The notes under the pieces were generated by a model that saw nothing but the letters and a program-made list of their open reading frames with translations, was not told the DNA's origin and did no database searches. A program made the translations under genes and the position numbers. This document shows, one piece after another, positions 35,760 to 47,253 of a stretch of DNA of 64,000 nt (positions within the stretch are counted from its first letter, which is position 1; every line of letters begins with the position of its first letter). This DNA is from Sphingosinicella sp. BN140058 (GTDB taxonomy: Bacteria; Pseudomonadota; Alphaproteobacteria; Sphingomonadales; Sphingomonadaceae): contig NZ_CP035501.1 in assembly GCF_004135585.1 (NCBI RefSeq), positions 434,001 through 498,000 of the forward strand. Reading direction: 5' to 3'.

Positions 35760-38014
35760 GGCAGATCCTTCATCACGTCGGGTACCCAATTCTGCCAATT
35801 CTCGAGCAAGGGCAGGATGCTGGCGTGATCGTCGGTCCAGCCGGCGAAATCCTTGCGCGCCTTGAGCGGACGCCAGAGATAGGCGTCGTCCGCACTTGCG
35901 ATCTGAAGCGCGAGCAGGGTGTCGAGATCGGGCGCCATGGCGATCCAGACCGATGCAGTCATGTTCCGGGCCTGCTCCGGCTCCGTCGGCGAATATTCGA
36001 AGATCCGGGCATTCCAGCCGTCCCGCTTGGCTGCGGCCGCGAGCACCGGCTCGAGATCGAGGTAGCGGTTGGAAATGTGAACCATCAGGATACCGGTCGG
36101 CGACAGCGCCCGGCGATAGACTTGCAGCGCCTCGCGGGTGAGAAGGTGCATCGGCACCGAATCCGAGGAGAAGGCATCGATCGCGAGCAGATCGAGCGAT
36201 GCCGGCGCCGCGCGGGACAGGCTGAGGCGGGCGTCGCCGAGCACGATCTTCGCCTGCGGCGCGCAGCGGCTGAGGAAGGTGAAGCGCGACGGATCGCGGG
36301 CGATCCTGACGATCGCCGGATCGATCTCGAAAAACCGCCAATCCTGACCCGGCAGCGCGTAGCAGGAGAGCGTTCCGGTGCCGAGCCCGACGACGCCGAC
36401 CCGCGGATGGCCGCCATGGTAGACTTCCAGAGATGCCATGGCATGGCCGATCCCCGATCGACGGGCGTAATAGGTCGTCGGCTCGATCTCGCCCGAGGGG
36501 CCGAGATTCTGCACGCCGTGGAGGGTGGTGCCATGGATCAGCACCCGTGCCGGCGGATCGTCTCGGGTGCTGACCGAATAGACGCCGAAGTAGGAACGGC
36601 TGCGATCGGCATGACGGCTCTCGTCGAGCGTGTGCCAACCGCCATAGCTCAGCATCAGGGCCGCGATGCACAGGCCGAAGAGCACGCGCCGGCCGACGAA
36701 CAGCAACGCCAGCAGCGAGATCGCGATGCTGAAGGCAAGCGCGCCATTGGCGTCGATCCACGGCCACGGCTTCATGTCCGCGCAGTAGGACAGCAGAAAG
36801 GCGGCGAGAACGATAGTCGCGGCAAGCCAGCGGGGCATCCGTTCCGCCCAGGGGATCAGTGCGGATTGCGGTACCAGCATGGCCGCCGCCAGGATCAGCA
36901 GCGGGTGCTCATAGGTCCAATCGAACACCGTCGGTGCGATCAGCGCGCAGAAGACGCCGCCGACCATGCCGCCGACCGCCATCGCAAGATAGAAAGCGGT
37001 GAGATGGCCGGCCGCCGGGCGGGTCCGGTACATCGCGCTGTGCAGCGCGACCCCGACCGCGAACAGCAGCAGCAGGCCGAGCGTTGCCATGAAGAAGGGC
37101 CCGCGCGCGCCGCTGCTGAACGCCAGTCCGCCGCCGATCAGGAGGATGAAGGGTGCTGCGATGGTGATGAGGTCAGCCGCCCTCCGCCGCTCGGCGAAGG
37201 CGACGACGAAGCTCAGCAGATAAAGGCCGAGCGGCACGACCCAGAGCAGGGGCATGGCGACGATGTCGGTGGTGAGATGGGTGGTCGTCGACAGCATCAG
37301 CCCCGACGGCACCGCCGCCAGCGCCACCCAGCGCAGGAGCTGCCGCAGCGAGGGCGCCGCTTCCGCCTGGTCGACCTCAGTCTCTTCGATCGCCCCCGGC
37401 GGCACCGTCAGCGCGCACAGGCCGACGAGCAGCACCAGCAACGCATAGCCGCAGGTCCACAACAGGCTTTGCTGCTGCAGAGACATCAGCGGTTCGACCA
37501 GCAGAGGATAGGAGAGCAGGCCGGCGAAACTGCCGAGATTGGACGCGGCGTAGAGCGGATAAGGATCGCCGCGGCCGAAATCGAGCGCATACCAGCGCTG
37601 CATCAGCGGCGCCTGTGCCGACACGATGAAGAAGAGCGGGCCGATCGAGCTCAGCAGAAACCAGGGCGCCCAAAGGGCCGGGGAAGCCTCGGGCGGCAGC
37701 ACGCCGCCGCCGATGCCGAGCGGCAGCCACAGGGCGGCGACCGCGAACAGCGCCAGATGCACGCCGGCCTGCCGCCGCGGCGCCAGCCGCGCCAGGAAAT
37801 GGGCATAGGCATAACCGCCGAGAAGCAGCGCCTGGTAGACCAGCATCGCGCTGTTCCACACGGCCGGTGCGCCGCCGAGCCGCGGCAGGGCCATGCGCGC
37901 AACCATCGGCTGGGTGAGAAACAGCAGGAACGACCCGGTGAGGATCGTCAGCAGGAAGAGCGGCCGGACGTAACGGCCGACCGGTGCGGCCCCGGCGGTC
38001 GCGGTCGTGCTCAC
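35756..38014 (-). CDS. Fused MFS-like membrane protein / spermidine synthase-like domain
   Basis: A protein of about 752 residues with roughly twelve transmembrane helices in the first 480 residues (FLLTILTGSFLLFLTQPMVA) and a C-terminal methyltransferase-fold domain like spermidine synthase (VGLGTGTLSCYALPGQDWRF... EIDPAIVRIA... AIDAFSSDSVPMHLLTREAL). The aspartate-rich site of true spermidine synthases is only partly present. Fusions like this are known in many proteobacteria; function is unproven. The GTG at 38014 is preferred; a GTG at 38056 is possible. It begins a four-gene minus transcript with GNAT and gamma-carbonic anhydrase downstream. Confidence 0.82.
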   Translation of the reverse strand: MSTTATAGAAPVGRYVRPLFLLTILTGSFLLFLTQPMVARMALPRLGGAPAVWNSAMLVYQALLLGGYAYAHFLARLAPRRQAGVHLALFAVAALWLPLGIGGGVLPPEASPALWAPWFLLSSIGPLFFIVSAQAPLMQRWYALDFGRGDPYPLYAASNLGSFAGLLSYPLLVEPLMSLQQQSLLWTCGYALLVLLVGLCALTVPPGAIEETEVDQAEAAPSLRQLLRWVALAAVPSGLMLSTTTHLTTDIVAMPLLWVVPLGLYLLSFVVAFAERRRAADLITIAAPFILLIGGGLAFSSGARGPFFMATLGLLLLFAVGVALHSAMYRTRPAAGHLTAFYLAMAVGGMVGGVFCALIAPTVFDWTYEHPLLILAAAMLVPQSALIPWAERMPRWLAATIVLAAFLLSYCADMKPWPWIDANGALAFSIAISLLALLFVGRRVLFGLCIAALMLSYGGWHTLDESRHADRSRSYFGVYSVSTRDDPPARVLIHGTTLHGVQNLGPSGEIEPTTYYARRSGIGHAMASLEVYHGGHPRVGVVGLGTGTLSCYALPGQDWRFFEIDPAIVRIARDPSRFTFLSRCAPQAKIVLGDARLSLSRAAPASLDLLAIDAFSSDSVPMHLLTREALQVYRRALSPTGILMVHISNRYLDLEPVLAAAAKRDGWNARIFEYSPTEPEQARNMTASVWIAMAPDLDTLLALQIASADDAYLWRPLKARKDFAGWTDDHASILPLLENWQNWVPDVMKDLP

Positions 38015-38122
38015 GGACCAACCCGGGAAAAGAACACGCGCACCGTCAATTTCCACTCTCCCGCTCTTCGGAGCAAAATGATCGTCCGCTTACCTGATCT
38101 CGCCCGATGTCGAAAGGAAGGG

Positions 38123-39127
<1,005 letters not shown>

Positions 39128-39214
39128 CTAGATCGTGCATCGGCGAGGGGAAAGCGCTTTGCACGATGCGCGAACCCGTTGAACATTTCGGAAGCGTCGC
39201 GAGTTGAACGTGCC

Positions 39215-40132
39215 GTGCAGACCCCTTCCCGCCCCGTTCCTCGCGAAGCCGTCCTCATCGTCAACGCCCACTCGCGGCGTGGACAGGATCTGTTTCGCGA
39301 CGCCAAACGCCTGCTCGAAGAAGCCGGTATCCGGCTGATCGCCAGCCATGCCGTAAAAGATCCGCGCAAGCTCAACGGCACCGTCGACAAGGCGGTGAAG
39401 GACGGCGCGCCGATGGTGATCATCGGCGGCGGCGACGGCTCGCTATCGTGCACGATCGATTTCGTCGTCGGGCGCGACTGCGTCTTCGCGTTGCTGCCGC
39501 TCGGCACCGCCAACAGCTTCGCCCGCACGCTCGGCATTCCGCTCGATCTGGAAGGCGCGGTGAAAACGATCGCTACCGGCCAGCGGCGAACGATCGACCT
39601 CGGCAAGATCGACGGCGATTATTTTGCCAATTGCGCGGCGATGGGCCTATCGCCGATGATCGGCGAAGGCATTCCCCACCGCCTGAAACGCTATCTGGGG
39701 CGGATCGGCTATCTGTCGTGGGCCACCTGGTGCCTGATCCGCTTTCGCCCGTTCAGGCTCACGGTCGAGAGCGAGAACGGCAAGGAGAGTGTGTGGGCGA
39801 CGGAAGTGCGGATCGCCAACGGCCGCTTTCATGGCGGGGTCGAGCTGGTCGAGAAAGCCGACGTCGACACCGGCGAACTGGTGGTGCAGGCGGTGATCGG
39901 CCGGAGCAAGACCAAGCTAGTCTGGAACTGGATCGCAAGTGCGCTGAAGCTGCGCGCCCGGGAAGCCACGGTGGAGCATTTCCACGGCCGCACCCTGCGC
40001 ATCGAAACCCGTCCGCGGCAGAAGATCTCGATCGACGGCGAAGTGCTCGCCAGGACGCCGGTCACCGCCAGCATCGCCCATTGCGTGATCGAAGTGGTCG
40101 TCCCCGCGCCCGAGACTAACCCGCAGGATTGA
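39215..40132 (+). CDS. Diacylglycerol/sphingosine kinase-like lipid kinase
   Basis: A 305-residue member of the diacylglycerol-kinase catalytic family (YegS/DgkB-like). The ATP-site is GGGDGSLSCTIDFV near residue 70-85, followed by LLPLGTANSFARTLGIP, both diagnostic. The C-terminal half (beta-sandwich) carries IDGEVL. The start is a GTG at 39215; no ATG precedes the conserved VLIVNAHSRRG strand and the ribosome site is weak. It is divergent from hemB and its end overlaps the convergent MATE gene by 17 bases. Substrate (diacylglycerol, ceramide or other) is not deducible. Confidence 0.85.
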   Translation: MQTPSRPVPREAVLIVNAHSRRGQDLFRDAKRLLEEAGIRLIASHAVKDPRKLNGTVDKAVKDGAPMVIIGGGDGSLSCTIDFVVGRDCVFALLPLGTANSFARTLGIPLDLEGAVKTIATGQRRTIDLGKIDGDYFANCAAMGLSPMIGEGIPHRLKRYLGRIGYLSWATWCLIRFRPFRLTVESENGKESVWATEVRIANGRFHGGVELVEKADVDTGELVVQAVIGRSKTKLVWNWIASALKLRAREATVEHFHGRTLRIETRPRQKISIDGEVLARTPVTASIAHCVIEVVVPAPETNPQD

Positions 40133-41591
40133 GGGCGCCGCCGGGCTCGCGCGTGGCTTCGGCCTGCTCGCGGCACTCGATCTCGTCGGGCGGCGGCGTC
40201 GGTCCGATCCGGCCCTTGCGCCAGCCGCCGTGAAGATAGAGCGCGATCGCCATCAGCATCGTCGTCACCATGCCGATCGGGAAACTCAACCAGAGCGCGT
40301 CGGCCCCGAGCCACGAATAGGCGCCAAGCGCAACGCCGAGCCGGACCGGATACATCGAGATGAACAGGATGATCAGCGGCCCGATCACCTGGCCGTTTGC
40401 GCGGACGGTGCCAAACAGCACCAGGCTCACGCCGAAGAACAGGAAACCCCAGGTGCCGACCAGCTGAATGTGCCGCGCGATCGGCAGCGCCGGGCTGTCG
40501 CCGCCCATGAACAAGGCGAGTGCCGGCCGGTCGGCCACGGTCAGCAGCAGGATCAGCGCGCCGGTGAGGACGACATTGAAGATCACGCCGGCGCGGGTGA
40601 CGGCGGAGACCCGGTCCCAATTACCGGCGCCGATATTCTGCGCCGCCATTGCGCTCACCGCCGCGCCCAGCGCCATCGCCGGCATCTGCACATAGGTCCA
40701 CAATTGCTGGGTAACGCCGTAGGCGGCGGCAGTGTGGACGCCTTCGCGGTTGACGAGGCTGAGCATCGCGAGCGCGGAGGAGGTGATCACTATCATCTGC
40801 AGGCCCATCGGAAAGCCCTTGCCGACGATCACCCGCAGCCGCGCCGGATCGGGCCGCAGCCAGGCGAGTTCGGGGCCGCGCAGGCGCAGCGGCAGATCGC
40901 GGGCGTAGATGTAGGCGAGCAGGGCGAACAGGCTGACATAATTGGCGACAGCGGTGGCGGTTGCCGACCCGGCAATGCCGAGCGCCGGCGCCGGACCCAG
41001 GCCAAGGATGAACACCGGGTTGAGGCCGCTGTCGAGCGCGACGCTCAACGCCATGAACCACAAGGGCGTCAGCGAATCCCCGGATCCGCGCAAGGTCATC
41101 ATCAACATGGTCATCATCAGCGCCGCCGGCATCGCGACGAAGATCACCCGCAGATAGGCCAGCGCCAGCGGCATCGCGTCGCCGGGCGTACCGAGCAAAC
41201 CGAGGATGTGCGGTGCCGTCAGCCAGCCGATCAGGGCGACGACCGCCGCCACCGGCACGAACGACCCGATCGCGGTGCCGACCACCCGCCGCGCCTCGGC
41301 AACGTCGCGGCGGCCGAACGCCTGGCCGACCAGGATCGTCGAGGCCATCCCGAAGCCGAACACGAAGGCAAGCAGCATGAACAGCACGATGTTGCCGTTC
41401 GCGGTCGCCGCGAGCGCGTCCTCGCCAAGGAAGCGCCCGACCCAGATCGCATTGATCGAACCGTTCAGCGACTGGAGGACCGACGACCCCAGGGTCGGGA
41501 TCGCGAACGCAAGCAAGGTGGAAGCGATCGGCCCGGAGGTGAGATCGCGCTGTCCGGGGCGGGCGGTTGGTCTGCTGGCCATGGTCACCAT
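40116..41591 (-). CDS. MATE-family multidrug/organic-cation efflux protein
   Basis: A 491-residue inner-membrane protein with twelve helices in two homologous halves, NorM/DinF type. Characteristic sequence: FAIPTLGSSVLQSLNGSINAIWVGRFLGEDAL near the N-terminus and its repeat in the second half (VTQQLWTYVQMPAMALGAAVSAMAAQNIGAG). It exchanges cations for drugs or metabolites. Start among several (GTG 41597, ATG 41591, ATG 41582) is uncertain. It is 35 bases after the valS stop, so it may be co-transcribed with valS. Confidence 0.88.
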   Translation of the reverse strand: MVTMASRPTARPGQRDLTSGPIASTLLAFAIPTLGSSVLQSLNGSINAIWVGRFLGEDALAATANGNIVLFMLLAFVFGFGMASTILVGQAFGRRDVAEARRVVGTAIGSFVPVAAVVALIGWLTAPHILGLLGTPGDAMPLALAYLRVIFVAMPAALMMTMLMMTLRGSGDSLTPLWFMALSVALDSGLNPVFILGLGPAPALGIAGSATATAVANYVSLFALLAYIYARDLPLRLRGPELAWLRPDPARLRVIVGKGFPMGLQMIVITSSALAMLSLVNREGVHTAAAYGVTQQLWTYVQMPAMALGAAVSAMAAQNIGAGNWDRVSAVTRAGVIFNVVLTGALILLLTVADRPALALFMGGDSPALPIARHIQLVGTWGFLFFGVSLVLFGTVRANGQVIGPLIILFISMYPVRLGVALGAYSWLGADALWLSFPIGMVTTMLMAIALYLHGGWRKGRIGPTPPPDEIECREQAEATREPGGALNPAG

Positions 41592-41625
41592 ACGCACGAA
41601 AAGCGCGCGGGATGCCAGCGGGCCC

Positions 41626-44262
41626 TTATCCCAGCCTCGCCAGTGCCGCCCTGTACTTGTCGGCGTCCGACGCCTTTTCGGCGTGATCGGCGCGCGCTTT
41701 CTCGACCGCCTCCGGCTTGGCGCGTTCGACGAAGCTCGGATTGTTCAGCCGTCCCGCGAGCGAATCCCGCTCCTTCTCCGCCGCCTGCAGCGCCTTGGCG
41801 AGCCGGCCGCGCTCGGCCTCGATGTCGATCACGCCTTCGAGCGGCAGCACGAACGTGGCCTCGTCGATCACCACCTGGGCGGCGCCGCCCGACGCCGGAT
41901 CGGTGCTGACGCTTTCGATCCGCGCAAGGCGTTTCAACGCCCCGTCATGACGGCCCAGGCGGGCCAAAGTGGCCTCGCTCGCGTCGCGGACATGGAGGGC
42001 GAGCTTGGCGCCCGGCGGGACGTTCAGTTCCGAGCGGGCGCCGCGGATGCCGTTGACCACGCGGATCAGCCAGTCGATCTCCGGACCCGCTTCCGGATCG
42101 AGCGCGCGCGCGTCCGGCATCGGCCATTTGGCGACGATCAGCGGCGTCGGACGGTCACCGAGGGCGTGCCACAATTCTTCCGTGATGAACGGCATGAACG
42201 GGTGGAGCGAGACCAGGATCTGGTCGAGCACCCAGCCGGCCACGGCCCGGGTCTCCGCGCCTTCCGGGCCGGCGAGGAGCGGCTTGATCAGCTCAAGATA
42301 CCAGTCGCAGAAACTGCCCCACACGAAATGGTAGAGAGTGTTGGCGGATTCATCGAAGCGCAGCTCGGCGAGCGCGAGATCGAGCGCCTGAATGGTCTTC
42401 ACCGTCTCGCCGACGATCCAGCGATTGACCGGATGCTCGGCTGCCGGCGGCTCCAGCGCGGTCGAGGCGCCGATGCCGTTGGTCTGGCAGAAGCGCGCCG
42501 CATTCCAGAGCTTGGTCGCGAAGTTGCGATAGCCCTCGATCCTTTTCTCATCGAGCTTGATATCGCGTCCCTGGCTTTCCATCGCCGCCATGGTGAAGCG
42601 CAGGGCATCGGCGCCGTAGCGATCGATGAGGCCGAGCGGATCGACCGTATTGCCCTTGGACTTGGACATCTTCTGGCCCTTGGCGTCGCGCACCAGGCCA
42701 TGAAGGTAGAGCGTCTTCCAGGGCACCTCGTTCATGAAGTGAAGACCCTGCATCGCCATCCGGGCGTCCCAGAAGAAGATGATGTCGAAGCCGGAGATGA
42801 GCACGTCGTTGGGATAATGGCGACGAAGATCGTCCGTCTGCTCCGGCCAGCCGAGCGTGCCGAACGGCCACAGGGCAGAGGAGAACCAGGTATCGAGCAC
42901 GTCGGTTTCGCGGCACAAGGCGACGCCCTCGCCCGCCTGTGCCTGGGCGTCCTCCTCCGTCTCGGCGACGAAGACGTTGCCGTCGGGATCGTACCAGGCC
43001 GGGATCTGATGGCCCCACCAGAGCTGGCGCGACACGCACCAGGGCTGGATGTTCTCGAGCCAGTTGAACCAGGTCTTCTCCCATGTCTTGGGCACGACCT
43101 TGATCTTGTTGCTGCGCACCGCCTCGATCGCCGGCTGCGCGAGGGTGGCGGCGTCGACATACCATTGGTCGGTCAGCCAGGGCTCGATCACCACCCCGGA
43201 CCGGTCGCCATAGGGGGTCTGGATCACCCGATCCTCGATCCGCTCGACCAGCCCGTCCGCCTCCAGACGTTCGACGACGCGGCTGCGCGCCTCGAAGCGG
43301 TCGAGGCCGATCAGATCGGCCGGGATCAGCCCGTCCACCGTCTGGGCGATCCGTGCCTGCGCGTCGAGCATGTTGAGCATGTCGGCGGCCTTGATGCCGG
43401 CGCGGCGGCCGACTTCGAAATCGTTGAAGTCATGGCCGGGCGTGATCTTGACGGCGCCGGAGCCGAGCTCCGGATCGGCATGCTCGTCGGCGACGATCGG
43501 CACCAGCCGACCGGTGATCGGCAGGCGCACCTTCCGGCCGACCAGAGCGGCATAGCGTTCGTCGCTCGGGTGTACGGCCACCGCCATGTCGGCAAGCATC
43601 GTTTCCGGCCGGGTCGTGGCGACGTGGATGAAGCCGCTGCCGTCCTCGAGCGGATATTTGAGGTGCCAGAACTTGCCCTGGATCTCCCTGGTCTCGACCT
43701 CCAGATCGGAAATCGCGGTGCCGAATTTCGGATCCCAGTTGACCAGCCTCTTGTCCCGGTAGAGCAGGCCTTCGCGATAGAGCTGGACGAAGACCTTGAT
43801 CACCGCCGCCGAGAAGCCCGGGTCCATGGTGAAGCGCTCGTTCGCCCAGTCGCACGAGGCGCCGAGCCGGCGCAGCTGACGCGTGATCGCGCCGCCGGAT
43901 TGCGCCTTCCACTTCCAGACATGATCGACGAAGGCCTCGCGGCCCATATCCGCGCGGCGCAGGCCCTGGCCCTCCAGATTGCGCTCGACCACCATCTGCG
44001 TGGCGATGCCGGCATGATCGGTGCCGACCACCCACAGGGCGTCCTTGCCCTGCAGCCGGGCATGCCGGATCAGGATATCCTGCAGCGTATTGTCAAGCGC
44101 GTGGCCGATGTGCAGCGAGCCGGTGACGTTCGGCGGCGGGATGACGATCGTGAACGGCTCCGCGTCGTCACGGGCGGGGCGGAACAGTCCGGCCTCTTCC
44201 CAATGCGCATACCAGCGCGATTCGATGGCGGCGGGGTCGAAGGTCTTGGCGAGTTCGGTCAT
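41626..44262 (-). CDS. valS: Valine-tRNA ligase
   Basis: An 878-residue class I aminoacyl-tRNA synthetase charging tRNA-Val. The HIGH motif ([15 protein letters not shown]) is near residue 50 and the KMSKSKGN loop near residue 530. The connective peptide editing domain lies between. The helical C-terminus with coiled coil ([21 protein letters not shown]) is the ValS tRNA-binding arm. It follows the popZ and tolC genes in conserved alphaproteobacterial order. Confidence 0.97.
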   Translation of the reverse strand: MTELAKTFDPAAIESRWYAHWEEAGLFRPARDDAEPFTIVIPPPNVTGSLHIGHALDNTLQDILIRHARLQGKDALWVVGTDHAGIATQMVVERNLEGQGLRRADMGREAFVDHVWKWKAQSGGAITRQLRRLGASCDWANERFTMDPGFSAAVIKVFVQLYREGLLYRDKRLVNWDPKFGTAISDLEVETREIQGKFWHLKYPLEDGSGFIHVATTRPETMLADMAVAVHPSDERYAALVGRKVRLPITGRLVPIVADEHADPELGSGAVKITPGHDFNDFEVGRRAGIKAADMLNMLDAQARIAQTVDGLIPADLIGLDRFEARSRVVERLEADGLVERIEDRVIQTPYGDRSGVVIEPWLTDQWYVDAATLAQPAIEAVRSNKIKVVPKTWEKTWFNWLENIQPWCVSRQLWWGHQIPAWYDPDGNVFVAETEEDAQAQAGEGVALCRETDVLDTWFSSALWPFGTLGWPEQTDDLRRHYPNDVLISGFDIIFFWDARMAMQGLHFMNEVPWKTLYLHGLVRDAKGQKMSKSKGNTVDPLGLIDRYGADALRFTMAAMESQGRDIKLDEKRIEGYRNFATKLWNAARFCQTNGIGASTALEPPAAEHPVNRWIVGETVKTIQALDLALAELRFDESANTLYHFVWGSFCDWYLELIKPLLAGPEGAETRAVAGWVLDQILVSLHPFMPFITEELWHALGDRPTPLIVAKWPMPDARALDPEAGPEIDWLIRVVNGIRGARSELNVPPGAKLALHVRDASEATLARLGRHDGALKRLARIESVSTDPASGGAAQVVIDEATFVLPLEGVIDIEAERGRLAKALQAAEKERDSLAGRLNNPSFVERAKPEAVEKARADHAEKASDADKYRAALARLG

Positions 44263-44331
44263 GCGCGCGGCTTAGACCAGGCGGCGGCAGCGGAGCAATC
44301 CGCCTGACGCGGCGCGTCGCCGCCGACCGGC

Positions 44332-44739
44332 TCAGAAATGCTTGCCGGTGATCCGGGCGATCTCGCGGGTGACGAGTTCTTCCACCATGTCCGGCAGATG
44401 CTGGTCGAGCCAATCCTTGAGCATCGGCTTCAGCATCTCGCGCACCACCGCTTCGAGCGGACCTTCCCCGTGCGTCGACGCCGGAGCCGCCTCCTTGAGC
44501 GCGGAGAGCGCGGCCAGCGACCGGGCGCTGGCGGCGGCGGCATCCTCGGAGACAAGCCCCTGCCCGTCGACCACCGGATCCGAAAGCTCGAGCACATCGT
44601 CTTCGGGTGGTGGTGGCGGCGGCGGCGCCGGACGCGCGCTCCGCGTCGGACGCGCAGCCACGCGTCCGTCTTCGGCGATCACCCGCTTGATGGAGGCGAG
44701 AATGTCCTCCATCGAGGGTTCCTGGTTAATATCCCCCAT
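44332..44739 (-). CDS. popZ: PopZ-like (DUF2497) polar-organising protein
   Basis: A 135-residue protein of the PopZ/DUF2497 family. The N-terminal EPSMEDILASIKRVIAEDG is the family signature; a proline-rich acidic linker follows (APPPPPPPEDD); the C-terminus is helical (VREMLKPMLKDWLDQHLPDM, then EELVTREIARITG), needed for self-assembly. In Caulobacter it organises the cell pole and anchors ParB. Between tolC and valS, as in other sphingomonads. A role in polar organisation is inferred from the family. Confidence 0.88.
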   Translation of the reverse strand: MGDINQEPSMEDILASIKRVIAEDGRVAARPTRSARPAPPPPPPPEDDVLELSDPVVDGQGLVSEDAAAASARSLAALSALKEAAPASTHGEGPLEAVVREMLKPMLKDWLDQHLPDMVEELVTREIARITGKHF

Positions 44740-44756
44740 AGAGAATGGCTTATCGC

Positions 44757-46220
44757 TTATTCTGTCGGGCCTGTCACGGGGGTGTTTTGCCGGTTGGTGT
44801 CGACCGGTCCGACGGCGGGCGGCGCCACCGTCCGGGTCGAGACCGGCTGCGGATCGGGATCGTCGCGCCAGTCGGAGCCGCGCCGCGACACCCGATCGTA
44901 ATTGGCGAGCGGATCGTAGAGCGCGCCGCCGTCGAGGTTGAGATCGTCGGCTTCGGCACGGCCCATCGCGTTGAGCAGTTGGAAGCCCGCGACATAGGCG
45001 TCGCGGCGCGCGGTGACGACGGCAACCTGGCTGTTCAGCAACTCCTGCTCGGCGTTGAGCACGTCGAGCACGTTGCGGGTGCCGACGGTCTGCTCCGCCC
45101 GGGTGCCTTCGAGCGCGAGGGTGTTCGCGTTGACCGCGACCTGGTTCGACTCCACCGCTTCCTGGGCCGCCTGATAGCTGGCGAAGGCGGCGCGGGTGTT
45201 GGCGACCACCGAGCGTTCGACTTCGACCCCGCGCTCGAGCAACTGGCTCTGCACCGCCTGCGCCTGACGCACCTGGGCACCGACCGCGCCGCCCTGGTAG
45301 ATCGGGATCCGCGCCTGCACGCCGACGCCGGTATTGTTGATCGAATTGCGGTTGCCGGTGCCGCCGAACTGATCGTCGGCGGTGCCGAGATAATTGGTGT
45401 AGCTCTGCGTGCCGATCGCCGAAACGGAGGGCAGCCGGCCGGCACGGGCGATCGAGACGTCACGCTGGGCGGCGCGCACCTGGGCGGCGATCGAGACCAG
45501 ATCCGAATTATTCGCGAGGGCGATGTCGACGGCCTGATCGGGCGTCGTCGGCAGTGGCGGCAGCGGCGGCGGCGGATCAAGCTCGTCGGGCAAAGCGCCG
45601 ATCACGCGCCGGTAATTCTCCTCGCTGCCTTCGAGCCTTCCCTCGGCGGTGGCGAGGTTCGAGCGGGCGAGCGCCAATCGCGCTTCGGACTGGGCAACGT
45701 CGGTGCGGGTGAGATCGCCGACCTCGAAGCGATCGCGGGTCGCCTGCAAATTGGTTTCCAGCACGCGAACCTGGTTGCGGTTCAGGGTGACGATCGATCG
45801 GTCGCGGATCACGTCCATATAGGCGCCGACCGTCTCGGTGAACACGTCGCCCTCGGTGGCGCGAAGGGCGGCACGGCCGGCGAGCACGCGCTCATCGGCG
45901 GCGCGGATCTGGTTGCGGATACGACCGCCGGTGAAAAGCGGGTAGCTGACGTCGACGCCGGCGCTGAGATTGCGGCCCTCGCCGCCGCCGGTGCGCAACA
46001 GATTCTGGTTGATCCCGGCCGTGCCGGAAAGCTGGGGGCGGTTCTGCGACCGGGCGAGCGCGACACCTTCATCCAGCGATCGAAGCTGCGCGCGCTGCCC
46101 CATGATCGTCGGATTGGTGTTGTAAGTCTGGACGAGCGCGTCGCGAAGCGTTTCCGCTCCGGCGCTCCCGCCAACCATCAGTGCGGCTGCCCCCGCAGCA
46201 GCCAGTAACCCCACCCGCAT
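44757..46220 (-). CDS. tolC: TolC-family outer-membrane efflux protein
   Basis: A 487-residue TolC-like channel with signal peptide (MRVGLLAAAGAAALMVGGSAG, cut after A). It is dominated by long heptad-patterned helices (RNLSAGVDVSYPLF, AREAQ-type repeats), with the two repeated outer-membrane-factor halves. It forms a trimeric tunnel for efflux or type I secretion. It lies between pcm and popZ in one leftward transcript; 31 bases separate it from pcm. Confidence 0.9.
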   Translation of the reverse strand: MRVGLLAAAGAAALMVGGSAGAETLRDALVQTYNTNPTIMGQRAQLRSLDEGVALARSQNRPQLSGTAGINQNLLRTGGGEGRNLSAGVDVSYPLFTGGRIRNQIRAADERVLAGRAALRATEGDVFTETVGAYMDVIRDRSIVTLNRNQVRVLETNLQATRDRFEVGDLTRTDVAQSEARLALARSNLATAEGRLEGSEENYRRVIGALPDELDPPPPLPPLPTTPDQAVDIALANNSDLVSIAAQVRAAQRDVSIARAGRLPSVSAIGTQSYTNYLGTADDQFGGTGNRNSINNTGVGVQARIPIYQGGAVGAQVRQAQAVQSQLLERGVEVERSVVANTRAAFASYQAAQEAVESNQVAVNANTLALEGTRAEQTVGTRNVLDVLNAEQELLNSQVAVVTARRDAYVAGFQLLNAMGRAEADDLNLDGGALYDPLANYDRVSRRGSDWRDDPDPQPVSTRTVAPPAVGPVDTNRQNTPVTGPTE

Positions 46221-46251
46221 CGTCTCACTCCCCGCTCAGATGAGCCCGTTC

Positions 46252-46902
46252 TTAAAAAGTAAATGCCTTCGGCCGTACGAAATTCGGAAGCACCGCCGCG
46301 GCCGCATCGGAGAAGCTGGCAAGGCCGAACGCCTCGCCGGACTTGCGGCCGATCGAGAGGCGCGTGACGCCGCGATCGATCGTCGGCGCGACCAGGCGGC
46401 CGCCGTCGGCGAGCTGGCCGATGATCGCGTCCGGCACGAACTCCACCGCGCCGTCGATCAGGATCAGGTCGTAGGGCGCGCCCGCTTCATGCCCCTCGGC
46501 CAGAGCCCCCTCGACCAGCGTCACCGGCGTTCCGGCAAGCGCCTCGCGGGCAAAGGCGGCGAGCTCCGAATCCTCCTCGACCGCCACCACCGAGGCCACC
46601 ATCGTCGCGAGCAGAGCGGCCGAATAGCCCGTCGCCGCGCCGACCACGAGGGCGCGATCGCTCTCGCGCGGCCCCGCTTCGGTGAGCAGCCGTCCGAGCG
46701 CCAGCGGGTTGTTGAGATCGCGGCCGGGCTTCAACGGCACCAGCGCGTCGGCATAGGACAAGGCCAGCCGCTCGCGCGGGACGAAGCGCTCGCGGGCGAC
46801 CTCCTCGAACGCGGCCAGCACGACGGGATCGTTGGTCCCCGTCGTCCTCAACAGGTTCGAGATCATGGCGCGGCGCATATGGTCGAAATTTTGCTCGGTC
46901 AT
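46252..46902 (-). CDS. pcm: Protein-L-isoaspartate O-methyltransferase
   Basis: A 216-residue PCMT that methylates damaged isoaspartyl residues in proteins. The SAM-binding site is ALVVGAATGYSAALLA, where the usual GSGTGY is altered, with VAVEEDSELAAFA next. The ERFVPRERLALSYADALVPL segment at residues 35-60 is the substrate-loop equivalent. A shorter, tolC-linked alphaproteobacterial form. Start ATG 46902. Confidence 0.85.
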   Translation of the reverse strand: MTEQNFDHMRRAMISNLLRTTGTNDPVVLAAFEEVARERFVPRERLALSYADALVPLKPGRDLNNPLALGRLLTEAGPRESDRALVVGAATGYSAALLATMVASVVAVEEDSELAAFAREALAGTPVTLVEGALAEGHEAGAPYDLILIDGAVEFVPDAIIGQLADGGRLVAPTIDRGVTRLSIGRKSGEAFGLASFSDAAAAVLPNFVRPKAFTF

Positions 46903-47177
46903 CGGGTTCTCAATCGCACAGCTGTCTTATGGATGCAATACACCTTGCGGCTGCCTTGGGTCTTTATCGGCTCGCCCGGTGCAGGGAAAGCGGAGATGTC
47001 TCCACATCTTGCGCCCGCACCGGACGACCGCATTTCAGCAAGAGCTGTGCCATTCCCGTCCCCGCCTCTGTCGCGCGCCGCAGCGGGGATGGAGGCTGTC
47101 CGATTTCGAACAGGGCGCGTCCGATCGCGGACAGGGTGTTGACTTCAGCGCCGTTCCCGGACAAGTCCCGCCGCCTC

Positions 47178-47251
47178 GGCCCGATGGCGGAGTGGTTACG
47201 CAGAGGACTGCAAATCCTTGCACGCCGGTTCGATTCCGGCTCGGGCCTCCA
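47178..47251 (+). tRNA. tRNA-Cys (GCA), CCA encoded
   Basis: A 74-base cloverleaf: acceptor GGCCCGA/TCGGGCC, anticodon loop CTGCAAA with anticodon GCA, T-loop TTCGATT, encoded CCA. It is the likely target of the island to its right, whose other end carries a copy of its 3' half. Confidence 0.97.
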
Positions 47252-47253
47252 CT
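47201..47253 (+). repeat. Left att-like repeat (inside tRNA-Cys)
   Basis: 53 bases covering the tRNA-Cys anticodon arm, T-arm and acceptor end plus two following bases. It matches 57965-58017 at 50 of 53 positions. The two anticodon-region mismatches are TG versus GC and one G versus C in the acceptor. Confidence 0.7.
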